From: Bacteriovoracaceae bacterium UBA4097
Lineage (GTDB): Bacteria > Bdellovibrionota > Bacteriovoracia > Bacteriovoracales > Bacteriovoracaceae
DNA: 63,123 bases
Direction of reading: 5' to 3'
NCBI GenBank assembly: GCA_002381765.1
Contig: DFXX01000015.1
Span: 1 to 63,123 of the forward strand
Position numbers and translations under genes: made by a program. This document shows positions 52,898 to 61,983 of the stretch, in pieces. The notes beneath the pieces were generated by a model. The model was not told where the DNA came from. It was given only the letters and a program-made list of their open reading frames with translations, and did not search any database. How positions within the stretch are numbered: the first letter of the stretch is position 1; each line of letters opens with the position of its first letter.

Positions 52898-55159
52898 TTA
52901 GATGGAAATATGACTATTGGAATCAGCTCCATAGGGAAGGCTAAAATAAAAGGCCGTCCCTACCCCGAGGGAACTTTCTAGCCAGATCTTTCCCTGATGG
53001 GCCTCAACTATTCCCTTGGCAATGGCCAGCCCCAGCCCCAAGTTATGCCCCTTCCCCTCACTTGCCTTCCAATACTTTTGAAAGAGCTTAATCTGCTTTT
53101 CTTTATCAATCCCCGGCCCGTTATCTTTCACTATAAAGAGAAGGCCATCCGGTCTCTCCTTAATGGTGAAGGCCACCGCTCCTCCCGCTGGAGTGTATTT
53201 CAAGGCGTTTCCCAGAAGATTGGAGATCACTTGTTGGATACGATCAGGATCACCCACAAAACTTAGATTCTCATTGCCTTCGACCTTCAAACTAAGACTC
53301 ACTCCCGATTCCTCAGCTAAGGAAGTAAAGACCGATCCCACTTCCTGCATGATCTCATTGGCCTTAACGATCTTCAGATCAAGCTTAAGTCCTCCGGTCT
53401 CGATCTTGGCGGTATCCAAGAGATCCTTGATAAGTCCGATCGCAAGATTGGCCGAGGTTTCAATCGCTGTAATTCTCTTAAGTAAAGTTAACCCAGACGC
53501 CTCTAGCTTAAGCACCTCTCGCTTTAACATCTCTCCATTGAGCTTCACAGAGGTCAAAGGATTTTTAAGATCATGGGAGACAATTCTCATGAGCTCATCC
53601 CTTTCTTTTACCGACTCCTGGGCCAATTGATAGAGATTGGCATTATCTAGCGCCAGGGAAGCTCGGGAGACGATATCTTCCAGAAAGAGAACTTCTTGAG
53701 CGAGATAATTCTTATGAATCCTGACATGAATGACGGCACCTAAAAGCTCATCTCTTCCTAGTAAGGGTGAGATGACCACCGACTTGATTCCCATATCTAT
53801 GATCGAGTCAAGTTGCTTTTGAGTGAACTGGATGAGCTGCAGCTTCTCTTTAGTGATATCATTGATAACAATATTCTTTCGGCCATCAATGACATCAAAG
53901 ACTCTCTCGCAAAGAGGCAAGTCACTTCGAAGATATTCGATAAACTGAGCTTCACTATTCTTATCTTTTTTAATCAGAGAAATATTTCCGCTTTTAGGAA
54001 TGATTACACACCAATCGGCCAAATTTCCTAAGCAGAATTCTCCTAGATTATGGATCAAGGTATGGGCCTCAAGCGAGGTGTTAAGAATCTTTCCTACCTC
54101 AGCTAAAAGCCGCTGCCTCGTCTCAAACTCTGTGCGCTCTGAAATATCTCTTAAAATAGCAGCAATTTGAAATTCACCCCCGAGACAAAAAGGGCTAAGA
54201 GAAACTTCGATGGGGATAAAAAAATGATCCTTGGTCTTGATGCAGAGATGACCTTCACTACCAATGGCCTTGGAAACGGGTAAAAGCAGATATTGGTTTT
54301 TTAATTCTAAAAAAGGTATAAGAAACTTATCTGGAACCAACATCTCTACCGGTTGTCCTATGCATTCCTCTATGGAATAGCCAGTGGACTCACAAAATTT
54401 CTTATTCACAAATTGTATGATGCCCTTATCGTTTGAAATAAGAATTAAATCATAGGCCGATTCTAAGAGTCCTCTTAGACGGAGCTTATCCATTCTGGAC
54501 TGCTCTTCGCTCGCCTGAATGGCAAGGGCCCATCTTCTATTGCGATTAAAGTTTCTGATATAGAAAATAGAAAAGATCAATAAACCAAGAAGAATACCAA
54601 AAAATGTTATGAAGTTAACTGATTCTAATTGATGAAGGATTTCAGACTTTTTTCTTAACTGATTGGCGGCAGTTTTTTCTACGATCACTCTCAAGGGTCG
54701 GATGAGATTATGTCCTGTTCTGGTCTTAGTTATCTCTCGCGTATCGATGCCTTGCTTTTCTTTTTCAACGATATCATTTGAATAGGCAATCCATCTTCCA
54801 TAATTCTCATCAAATTGATTTAGCCCATAATGCACAATGGGGTCATCTGATTTCTCTTTAAGCCTTCCTGTCACCCGCTTAACATTTCTGAGACTATTAT
54901 GAATACCATCAAGATAGTCTCCATTTTGAGTCAGCTGATACCCTTTGAGATTATTGTGAGATTCCAAAACATAAGTATCGATGTTATCCAAAAAACGCAG
55001 ATTGCGATTTATATCCGTTAGCCTTCTTGTGAGACGAACGATGAACTGTTGATGAACGATAAGAATGATTAAGAGGTACAAGATAAAAAGATAAGGAAGA
55101 AAGGCTTCCCATTTATTCATCCCTTCGAGTTTTGAATCCTGACCTGCCCAGTTTTTCAT
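52898..55159 (-). CDS. Sensor histidine kinase (CHASE3-like, PAS, GAF)
   Basis: A 753-residue membrane kinase. The first membrane segment (about 22-42) and second (about 188-205, FITFFGILLGLLIFSIFYI) enclose a CHASE3-like helical sensor. A PAS domain (about 225-340, GIIQFVNKKFCESTGYS), a GAF-like domain (about 350-500) and the kinase core follow. The phospho-acceptor His is in VSHDLKNPLTS (about residue 528). The ATP-binding region has the N box (QVISNLLGNALKYTP) and G boxes (DNGPGID, GLGLAIAKGIVEAH). No response regulator gene is next to it. Confidence 0.9.
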   Translation of the reverse strand: MKNWAGQDSKLEGMNKWEAFLPYLFILYLLIILIVHQQFIVRLTRRLTDINRNLRFLDNIDTYVLESHNNLKGYQLTQNGDYLDGIHNSLRNVKRVTGRLKEKSDDPIVHYGLNQFDENYGRWIAYSNDIVEKEKQGIDTREITKTRTGHNLIRPLRVIVEKTAANQLRKKSEILHQLESVNFITFFGILLGLLIFSIFYIRNFNRNRRWALAIQASEEQSRMDKLRLRGLLESAYDLILISNDKGIIQFVNKKFCESTGYSIEECIGQPVEMLVPDKFLIPFLELKNQYLLLPVSKAIGSEGHLCIKTKDHFFIPIEVSLSPFCLGGEFQIAAILRDISERTEFETRQRLLAEVGKILNTSLEAHTLIHNLGEFCLGNLADWCVIIPKSGNISLIKKDKNSEAQFIEYLRSDLPLCERVFDVIDGRKNIVINDITKEKLQLIQFTQKQLDSIIDMGIKSVVISPLLGRDELLGAVIHVRIHKNYLAQEVLFLEDIVSRASLALDNANLYQLAQESVKERDELMRIVSHDLKNPLTSVKLNGEMLKREVLKLEASGLTLLKRITAIETSANLAIGLIKDLLDTAKIETGGLKLDLKIVKANEIMQEVGSVFTSLAEESGVSLSLKVEGNENLSFVGDPDRIQQVISNLLGNALKYTPAGGAVAFTIKERPDGLLFIVKDNGPGIDKEKQIKLFQKYWKASEGKGHNLGLGLAIAKGIVEAHQGKIWLESSLGVGTAFYFSLPYGADSNSHISI

Positions 55160-55268
55160 ATTGCTCCTGGCCTATTAAGAAATATTTTACTCCTTTCCCC
55201 AGAGCTAAAAAACATAAGGTCTTGTAAATAATCTTGACTTAAAAGGGTAATCCTTCTTTATTGGAGAT

Positions 55269-56084
55269 ATGAAAGCTATTAAAAAAACCTATCCCCCGGT
55301 GCGAGAAGATATAGCTGACTTACGCACCGTCAGGGCACTGCCTACTCAGTATATTCAGCATATCGATCCCTTTTTGTTTCTTAATCATCATGGCCATCAA
55401 ATATACTCGCCTCATAATCGAGGTTTGCCCTTTGGCCCTCATCCCCATCGCGGTTTTGAAACGGTTACCTTTATCTTAAAGGGAGATATTGCTCACCGCG
55501 ATTCAGCGGGACACGAAAGCATTATTAAAGAAGGCGGCATTCAGTGGATGACGGCCGGCAAGGGACTAGTGCATGAGGAAGTTTCCTCGGAAGAATTTAA
55601 AAAACAAGGCGGAGAGCTAGAGATTTTGCAGCTCTGGATCAACTTGCCGGCTCACTTAAAGATGACCGAGCCTCGTTATATGGGTCGCCAGCAAGATGAA
55701 ATTCCCTCTGAAGTAGTGGACGGTGTGAAGAAAAATTTAGTCTCAGAAGCGGTCACGACTCTCACCGATATCACTCTGCAAACCATAGAAATGCTAACCG
55801 AGGGCCAAACAACACTTCGCATTCCTGCTGGGCAGAATGTCTTTTTCTATGTGGTAAAAGGAAATCTTTTAGTTAATGGTACTGAGATCAGTGCTCCCCG
55901 ACTGGTGGAGTTTGAGGACGAAGGTGAAGAGATTAGAGTCCTCGCCCAAAGTTCGGCCTATATTCTCTTTGGTCACGCCACTCCCTTTAATGAACCCATC
56001 GTCTCTTATGGGCCCTTTGTCATGAATACTCGGGAAGAAATTCTAGCGGCCATTCAGGATTATGAAGCGGGAAAATTTAGCTAA
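55269..56084 (+). CDS. Pirin-family protein
   Basis: A 271-residue bicupin of the pirin family, some members of which oxidise quercetin or act as iron-dependent regulators. The N-terminal cupin has FGPHPHRGFETVTFIL and GKGLVHEE, the usual His/His/His/Glu metal ligands. The N-terminal sequence (VREDIADLRTVRALP) is typical. It is the standard length. The ATG follows TTGGAGAT. It is divergent from the sensor kinase at 52898-55159. The substrate is not predictable. Confidence 0.88.
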   Translation: MKAIKKTYPPVREDIADLRTVRALPTQYIQHIDPFLFLNHHGHQIYSPHNRGLPFGPHPHRGFETVTFILKGDIAHRDSAGHESIIKEGGIQWMTAGKGLVHEEVSSEEFKKQGGELEILQLWINLPAHLKMTEPRYMGRQQDEIPSEVVDGVKKNLVSEAVTTLTDITLQTIEMLTEGQTTLRIPAGQNVFFYVVKGNLLVNGTEISAPRLVEFEDEGEEIRVLAQSSAYILFGHATPFNEPIVSYGPFVMNTREEILAAIQDYEAGKFS

Positions 56085-56287
56085 TTCATGAAGAGCAAGA
56101 GACTTCGAATCTTAAGCCCAAGTTCCAGTTTTTCACTACTGCCAGCTTCTACATCTTAAAAGCATCGCCTGACTTCTCTCTTTGTCCATCCTCCCCGTCA
56201 CTATAGCTAACATCTATAGAAGCATCAATATTAGCGATTGGATCAAACTTTAATAGCAGACGATAATCATATGAGTCAGGAGGATTT

Positions 56288-57010
56288 ATGAGTGTATTAC
56301 TTCTATCATTTATTGGGGGAATCGTCTCAGCGGTAAGTACCAGTGCCGGTAGCTTAATAGCTCCCTGCTTTAGCCGCTTTGAAAAACTCCGTCAGTATCA
56401 TATGAGTATGGACTTCGCTTTGGGAGTCATGCTCTCGGCCGCTGCCTTCTCACTCATTGGTCCTGAGATCATTAAAGGAGAGCATCTTAATTGGATCTTT
56501 GGAGGACTGGTATTGGGAAGTGGCTTCATCTATCTCACTCATCAACTCATCTCGCGCTTTAACCGCAGTGAAGTCAATTCTTATAAGATTCTCCTGATCT
56601 CCGCTCTGGTCTTTCATAATTTGCCGGAAGGCATGGGGGCCGGAGCATCGCTTGCAGGAATGAGTCTGGATGAGGCAATTCCTCTTCAAGCGGCCCTCTC
56701 CATTCAGAATATAGCTGAGGGCCTGCTGCTCACTCTCCTCCTTCAGGGCCTGGGCTTAAGTCTCAAAAAAGCCGTCTTAGGAGGAATCGCTTCTGGCATG
56801 GTCGAGATGTCAGGTGCTGTGATGGCGGGTCTGGTGCTGGATCAGACTCTTGCCCTTCTGCCATTTTTTCTGGCCCTGGCCGGCGGAGCGATGATGACTT
56901 CAGTGGGATTAGAGTTTGCCGAAGGCATGAGTTTAGGGAGAGGTGTGAAGATAACTCACTTCCTGAGTGGTCTGATGGTAATTCCCCTCACTAATTTCCT
57001 GATAGGGTAA
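56288..57010 (+). CDS. ZIP-family metal transporter
   Basis: A 240-residue inner-membrane protein with about seven hydrophobic helices. The two metal-site motifs of ZIP carriers are intact: FHNLPEGMGAGAS and IQNIAEGLLL. It would import zinc or another divalent cation. It is a little shorter than many ZIP proteins but has the complete core. The start follows AGGAGG (CAGGAGGATTT). Its last 78 bp overlap the end of the convergent kinase gene. Confidence 0.88.
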   Translation: MSVLLLSFIGGIVSAVSTSAGSLIAPCFSRFEKLRQYHMSMDFALGVMLSAAAFSLIGPEIIKGEHLNWIFGGLVLGSGFIYLTHQLISRFNRSEVNSYKILLISALVFHNLPEGMGAGASLAGMSLDEAIPLQAALSIQNIAEGLLLTLLLQGLGLSLKKAVLGGIASGMVEMSGAVMAGLVLDQTLALLPFFLALAGGAMMTSVGLEFAEGMSLGRGVKITHFLSGLMVIPLTNFLIG

Positions 57011-59437
57011 ATTTAAATCAGCAGGACTAGGAAGCACTGGTAACTCGATATGAAAGGTAGTTCCCTGGCCCAGCTTACTCTCGACAGAAATATTTCCTTT
57101 ATGAGCATCCATGATTTGCTTAGAGATATAAAGCCCCAGACCCAGACCACTGACCTCACGAGTGAGATAGCCTCTCTCAAAACGGCGAAAAATTCTCTTC
57201 TCATCTTCCGGAGCAATCCCTAGACCATGATCCTGAACGGAGACGATAACCGATCCCTTGGCATTTTTAACTGAAAGCGAGATGGGATTCCCATTTCCGT
57301 AGCGAATGGCATTGTTGATCACATTGGAGATAACCTGCTCTATGCGCATACTGTCCCAATGTCCATGGGCCTTCTCCATCACATGAATAATGGGCTCACC
57401 AGATCCACTGGCAAGAAACTGCTCTCTAGAGCGGCTCAGGATATCTGTCACGATCTGACTCATTTCACAGTGATCTTTTTTAAGTGTGAGTCTTCCGGTT
57501 CTTATGCGTGAGATATCCAGCATATCATCCACTAAGCGGTTTAATCTCTCAAGCTGTTGATAATTTCTCGATAGCAAAAGAGATACCTTCTCTTTCAAGA
57601 GTGCCGTCGGATCTTCTTTATTTAGCGCTCTTTGATGGAGCTGAATCTGAAGCTTCAAGGAAGTCAGTGGAGTTTTTAGTTCATGAGAGGCAATTGCAAA
57701 GAATTCATCTCTGGCAGCCAGGGCCTCAAGCAGTTCGCCTTCGGCTTTGCGCAGTCTCTCTTCAATCGACTTTTGCTCGGTGACATCCACATTGATGCCG
57801 GAGAAGCCAACGGTATTACCATAGTTATCTCTGATAACTCCACCGCGGGAGAGAATCCAACGAACGGCCCCATCTTTTTTAATGATCCTGAATTGAATAC
57901 CTAGATCAATACTCTCCTTATAGACCGTCTTGATACTCTTTTTAACCCGCTGAACATCATCGGGATGAATGAATTTTATCCAATGCTCAAAGCAGCCTTC
58001 AAATTCACCCCGTTCCAGACCATAGATGGCCTCAAGCTGTGGAGTCCAATGAATTTCACTGGTATCAAATCGCCATTCAAAAATTCCTATTCTTCCTGCC
58101 TCCTGAGCAAAGTTCAAACGACTCTGGTTTTCTCTCAGCATTTTTTCCACGCGGTGCTGATTGGTTTGGTCTTCAAAACTTATGGCCACTCCTAAAATCT
58201 CCGCTTTCCCGGGCTGGCGAACTGGGTAGTAACTAATTAGACCAGAGGTTTCAGTGAAGGGATCGGCCCTCAGATGGCCCTTAATGGGAACAGAGAGAAT
58301 TGATTGTCCGGTTTCAAAGACCTCACGCACCACCTCTTCCACATAGAGAGCTATATTAGGAATCATTTCTCGAATGGTTTTCCCCAGATGATCCTCTACA
58401 CTTCTCCCATTTACTAAGGAGAAAGATTCATTGATCTTCATATAACGAAAACTCTTATCGATAAGAGCAAAGCCCACGGGGGATTTCTGAATCACCTGAT
58501 CTAATATGCCTAATGATTCTTCTGCTAAAATTTTGTGCTGAAGATTTCTCTTTGATTCAAGCTCCTTTTCCAGTGCTTTCTTTTCGGTCTCGATCACCGT
58601 TGCTAAGAGGTATCCACTGATGGAGCAGATAGAAACAAATCCCTGAATCCATAAGATATCAAGCTCCAGGGAGCCGGAATGAAAGAGATGGGTGCCACTG
58701 GTGGAAGTTCTAATGGCCAGAGAAGAAATAATAAGAGTGGCCACACTCACACCAAAATAACGGAATCGAAGAGAGGCCCATATGATAAAGGGATAGACCA
58801 GGAACTCCTTAGCGTTTTCAAAAGACCATTCACACACAATGGTGGCCAAAATGACAAATGAGACTCCTTCCAGATACGTCATGAGAGGGACTTTAAAGCG
58901 TTTTCTCGATTTAAAAAGACTTAGCACAAAGGGACTAAAGACCAGTATCCCTAAAGAGTTACCCATAAAATAGGTAAACCAAATATAAGGAAGACTGGGC
59001 CAAGGAGTATGGCTCGTCAAAAGTAGAGAAACTGCAGCAAGAGTACTGGAGAAGGCGGGAGCTAAACCCACAGAGAGGATAATAAACATCCAAATATCTC
59101 TGAGTCCCTTGAATTCAAACTTCTCTCGACCTAAGGCCATCATGAGAAGTTTTCCACCCAATCCGGCTTCGATTAAGTGAATCATCATTTCCACAAGAGC
59201 TAAATTCAGGTGTTCTTCTTTTTGCAAGCTCGCGGCCAGGCTTCCTATGATGATACCTAATGCCGAACGACGAAACCCGAAGAGCAGGACAAAACCAACA
59301 GCAATTCCACTCGAGGCCTGCATTGGTGAGAGATAACCATCGATACTCCCAGCTAGTAAGAAAGTCAGAACAAGAATGCTAGTAAGATTCATTCTGCTCT
59401 TAAAGAAGTTGATAAAGGGATAAAAAGTCTGTTGCAT
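56933..59437 (-). CDS. MASE1-type sensor histidine kinase with two PAS domains
   Basis: An 834-residue kinase. Residues 1-300 hold eight or so membrane helices of the MASE1 type (SSGIAVGFVLLFGFRRSALG, WFTYFMGNSLGILVFSPFVL). Two PAS domains follow (about 315-430 and 435-560; the second has FEWRFDTSEIHWTPQLEAIYGL). The His-box is ASHELKTPLTS (about residue 583), the N box is QVISNVINNAIRYG, and the G boxes are DHGLGIAPED and GLGLYISKQIMDAH. The final 30 residues after the kinase core are antisense to the end of the ZIP gene. No partner regulator is adjacent. Confidence 0.9.
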   Translation of the reverse strand: MQQTFYPFINFFKSRMNLTSILVLTFLLAGSIDGYLSPMQASSGIAVGFVLLFGFRRSALGIIIGSLAASLQKEEHLNLALVEMMIHLIEAGLGGKLLMMALGREKFEFKGLRDIWMFIILSVGLAPAFSSTLAAVSLLLTSHTPWPSLPYIWFTYFMGNSLGILVFSPFVLSLFKSRKRFKVPLMTYLEGVSFVILATIVCEWSFENAKEFLVYPFIIWASLRFRYFGVSVATLIISSLAIRTSTSGTHLFHSGSLELDILWIQGFVSICSISGYLLATVIETEKKALEKELESKRNLQHKILAEESLGILDQVIQKSPVGFALIDKSFRYMKINESFSLVNGRSVEDHLGKTIREMIPNIALYVEEVVREVFETGQSILSVPIKGHLRADPFTETSGLISYYPVRQPGKAEILGVAISFEDQTNQHRVEKMLRENQSRLNFAQEAGRIGIFEWRFDTSEIHWTPQLEAIYGLERGEFEGCFEHWIKFIHPDDVQRVKKSIKTVYKESIDLGIQFRIIKKDGAVRWILSRGGVIRDNYGNTVGFSGINVDVTEQKSIEERLRKAEGELLEALAARDEFFAIASHELKTPLTSLKLQIQLHQRALNKEDPTALLKEKVSLLLSRNYQQLERLNRLVDDMLDISRIRTGRLTLKKDHCEMSQIVTDILSRSREQFLASGSGEPIIHVMEKAHGHWDSMRIEQVISNVINNAIRYGNGNPISLSVKNAKGSVIVSVQDHGLGIAPEDEKRIFRRFERGYLTREVSGLGLGLYISKQIMDAHKGNISVESKLGQGTTFHIELPVLPSPADLNLPYQEISEGNYHQTTQEVSYLHTSP

Positions 59438-59606
59438 ATTAAACGTGTCTTAACATGGAGATGTTTTCCAGTATATAAGCCGGGGCTTAAGAAATGTTAA
59501 ATTGGCTAATTTTAGATTCACTTAAGTTTTAAGTTTTCTTAAGGCTAGGGGCCTGGCCTCAGGCTTGCTTCTCAAGCCTTCGCCAAGAAATGATCATGGA
59601 GGTCTT

Positions 59607-60329
59607 ATGAATTTGGGTAGAATCACCACCCCCCTACTGGTTGTTAGCTTTCTTTTTGTAAGCTGCTCGAGTTTAAAGCAATCCAAAAAACCAAAAAGAG
59701 TTGCTAAAATTAAAGAAGAAATAAAGCTTGAAGAGATAAGTTATAAGAGTGTCTCTCTGCTCATTGAAAGGTGGCCCGAGAACTCAAAGCTCGCGGCCAA
59801 TAATATGCTTACCAAATATGGACTTCCTAGTGAGGCCACAGACCTTCATCTCCTCTGGTTAAACAAAGGGCCCTTTAAAAAAATCAAAGTAAATCAAAAT
59901 GAGATATCACATAACTTCCCTATTCCTCATACCGATGTGATTGAGCAGATGGTGAATTATAAGGTGCCAGCTTCTAAGGTCGAAGATATCTGGCGTTTTA
60001 ATGGCTCCATTCTTTTAGATAGAACAAGGGGAGAAATGTCGGCCAGATGTGAGAAAGAAGAAATGAATATCCTGGCCCTGAATCTTGCGGATGAAATTAT
60101 TATGGGTAAGATGAGTGTTCCTGAGGCCAGATTAGAATTTGCCCGCTCGGCCCAGGCCTTTGTGATGGGCAATACCAATCAGTATACAAATAAATTAAAT
60201 TTCATTCCTGTAAGTGAAGCAGCCGACGCAGATGAAGCTCTTGATCCATGGGCCAGACCAGGACTGCGAAGCCGCTATAAGAAAGAAGCTCAAGAGGCCC
60301 AAGAAGTTATTGAAGAGACGAAGCCCTAA
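59607..60329 (+). CDS. Lipoprotein, unknown
   Basis: I place the start at ATG 59607 (MNLGRITTPLLVVSFLFVSC), 5 bp after GGAGG; the frame is open from 59565. It has 240 residues. The lipobox FVSC with Cys20 marks a lipid-anchored protein, followed by a lysine-rich linker. The mature region is helical, with no recognised domain. The stop overlaps the convergent 387-residue gene by 4 bp. Probably an envelope lipoprotein of the host type. Confidence 0.75.
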   Translation: MNLGRITTPLLVVSFLFVSCSSLKQSKKPKRVAKIKEEIKLEEISYKSVSLLIERWPENSKLAANNMLTKYGLPSEATDLHLLWLNKGPFKKIKVNQNEISHNFPIPHTDVIEQMVNYKVPASKVEDIWRFNGSILLDRTRGEMSARCEKEEMNILALNLADEIIMGKMSVPEARLEFARSAQAFVMGNTNQYTNKLNFIPVSEAADADEALDPWARPGLRSRYKKEAQEAQEVIEETKP

Positions 60330-61489
60330 AATCTTATATCAGTGACAGGGCAAGTGAATTCTTCCAGGTTCTTCTTAAACATTTGGAGGAATTCTTCTTC
60401 CGAAGTATCAGAGATTCTTTTGAAGTTAGATTTTTTTATTTCCAGCATAAGATCAAACGGCAAATGAGCTTCTAAGGAATCCAATCCATAAGGCAGTGCC
60501 ATGGTCAGCCCTCTAAAAGCACGGGCATAACCATAGGCCTGATTTTGTCTTTTGTGTCCTTCAAAGAAAGCGGCCACAATCTCGCCTTTCTCACTCATAG
60601 ATATTTCCTGACTCTCCCCTAAGATTTTTCCCCACTCATCCATAAAGGGACCAACCGGAATAAGAAAGCGATGTGAGCGTCTTAAAACCTTAGGTTGGCG
60701 CATGGACATATGGCGATGATTCTCAACCGAAAGGAAGGCCTTATTGACTTGGCCCGCATAAGCGAGAATTGGGGAATAGCTCGCATTTAAGTGATGACCT
60801 AACTTATAGATTCGAAGCCGAAAGGGATCATCCGCCGGCATATTCCATTGATCGATCACGCGATCAAGATCACCAAAATTATGGGCCATAAGAGCGGTAC
60901 TTCTTAAGAAGTTGATATGATCGCGAATTTCTCTTAGCTCCAACAGGAGTTTTTCTTCCTTATCCACCTCGCTCAATATTACATCGGCTACTTCCTGGGC
61001 CAGGCCCTCGCGCTTATTTTTCTTCAAAGCACAGTAGGCCCCGATGGCCACACTCAACCAGGTACCCTCATGAGTACTCATGATTTGGCCATTACGAGGA
61101 TTATAGGATTTCCGATTGGTCACATCCTGATAGTCCCAGTTCCATGAATCAATTGTGATTCTTGCCATGCGATCGATATGAGCACCTACTTCATTATGCT
61201 TCCAGAGGCCTTCTCTAATTTGATTATCTACATTGGTAGGAACAAAGGTTCCAGCAGTCGCCCAATGGGCACTCATGCAGAAGTAGAAGTAGTCGGTAAG
61301 ATTAATATGCTTAAGGGCATTGAGATTTTTCTTATAGAAAACGATCTTCTGTAAGTACTCTCGCTCTTTACCCGTAAGGTTAATTTCACCCTTAAAAAGA
61401 AAGGGTGCGGTATTTTCGATATCTTTTAAAAGAAGATTAGGTGCAATCCCCTTAATCTCGAGGTTAGATCTGAGTTTTTTAATGGCCAT
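60326..61489 (-). CDS. Conserved hypothetical protein, unknown
   Basis: A 387-residue soluble, helical protein with no recognised domain. It contains many aromatic and His residues (YFYFCMSAHWATAGTF, HNEVGAHIDRMARI, LGHHLNASYSPI). A transglutaminase or enzyme fold cannot be claimed. It is 5 bp downstream of the membrane protein gene at 61495 on the same strand, so the two are co-transcribed, probably with the glycosidase gene above. Confidence 0.65.
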   Translation of the reverse strand: MAIKKLRSNLEIKGIAPNLLLKDIENTAPFLFKGEINLTGKEREYLQKIVFYKKNLNALKHINLTDYFYFCMSAHWATAGTFVPTNVDNQIREGLWKHNEVGAHIDRMARITIDSWNWDYQDVTNRKSYNPRNGQIMSTHEGTWLSVAIGAYCALKKNKREGLAQEVADVILSEVDKEEKLLLELREIRDHINFLRSTALMAHNFGDLDRVIDQWNMPADDPFRLRIYKLGHHLNASYSPILAYAGQVNKAFLSVENHRHMSMRQPKVLRRSHRFLIPVGPFMDEWGKILGESQEISMSEKGEIVAAFFEGHKRQNQAYGYARAFRGLTMALPYGLDSLEAHLPFDLMLEIKKSNFKRISDTSEEEFLQMFKKNLEEFTCPVTDIRF

Positions 61490-61494
61490 GAATA

Positions 61495-61962
61495 TTATTC
61501 CTTACGAAACTCCGCTTCGATGGCGTCGTCATTTTTGATCGTGGTGTGAGTCTTGGCTTCCTCATAGGAAAAGGGAGAGCTACCTGGCCGATAGGTTCTA
61601 AGGATAAATCTATTTCTGCCACTGATTCCCCACTTCTCAAAGACCTCTCCTCCCAATGCCACTAACCAGCTGATGGTCACGAGGATGGGATTGGTATGAA
61701 AATAAGCAACCGTGGCCAGGGAGGCCACCAGCACTCGGGGACAAATAAAAAAGGCTAGCCACCAAAGAAATCCACCAGTGGCAACCGAAGAAAAGATCAA
61801 TGTCAGTCGAGGGAAAAGGGTTATAAAGATCAGAAAGAAGATGCCATGCTTTTGAAAGAAATTGATAGAGCCAAAATCTGTCTTAAAAACATCCATCATG
61901 AGAGATGTTGCTACAATAAGAACAAAAAAAACGGCAAGGCCCCTGAATATCATTGTTGTCAT
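61495..61962 (-). CDS. Membrane protein, unknown
   Basis: A 155-residue protein with about four hydrophobic helices: FRGLAVFFVLIVATSLMM, GIFFLIFITLFPRLTLIF, TGGFLWWLAFFICPRVLVAS and NPILVTISWLVALGGEVFEKW. A polar C-terminal tail of about 40 residues follows. No family can be named with confidence. It lies between the glycosidase gene and the 387-residue gene on the same strand. Confidence 0.65.
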   Translation of the reverse strand: MTTMIFRGLAVFFVLIVATSLMMDVFKTDFGSINFFQKHGIFFLIFITLFPRLTLIFSSVATGGFLWWLAFFICPRVLVASLATVAYFHTNPILVTISWLVALGGEVFEKWGISGRNRFILRTYRPGSSPFSYEEAKTHTTIKNDDAIEAEFRKE

Positions 61963-61983
61963 ACTAGAGGAGTATCATAAAGA

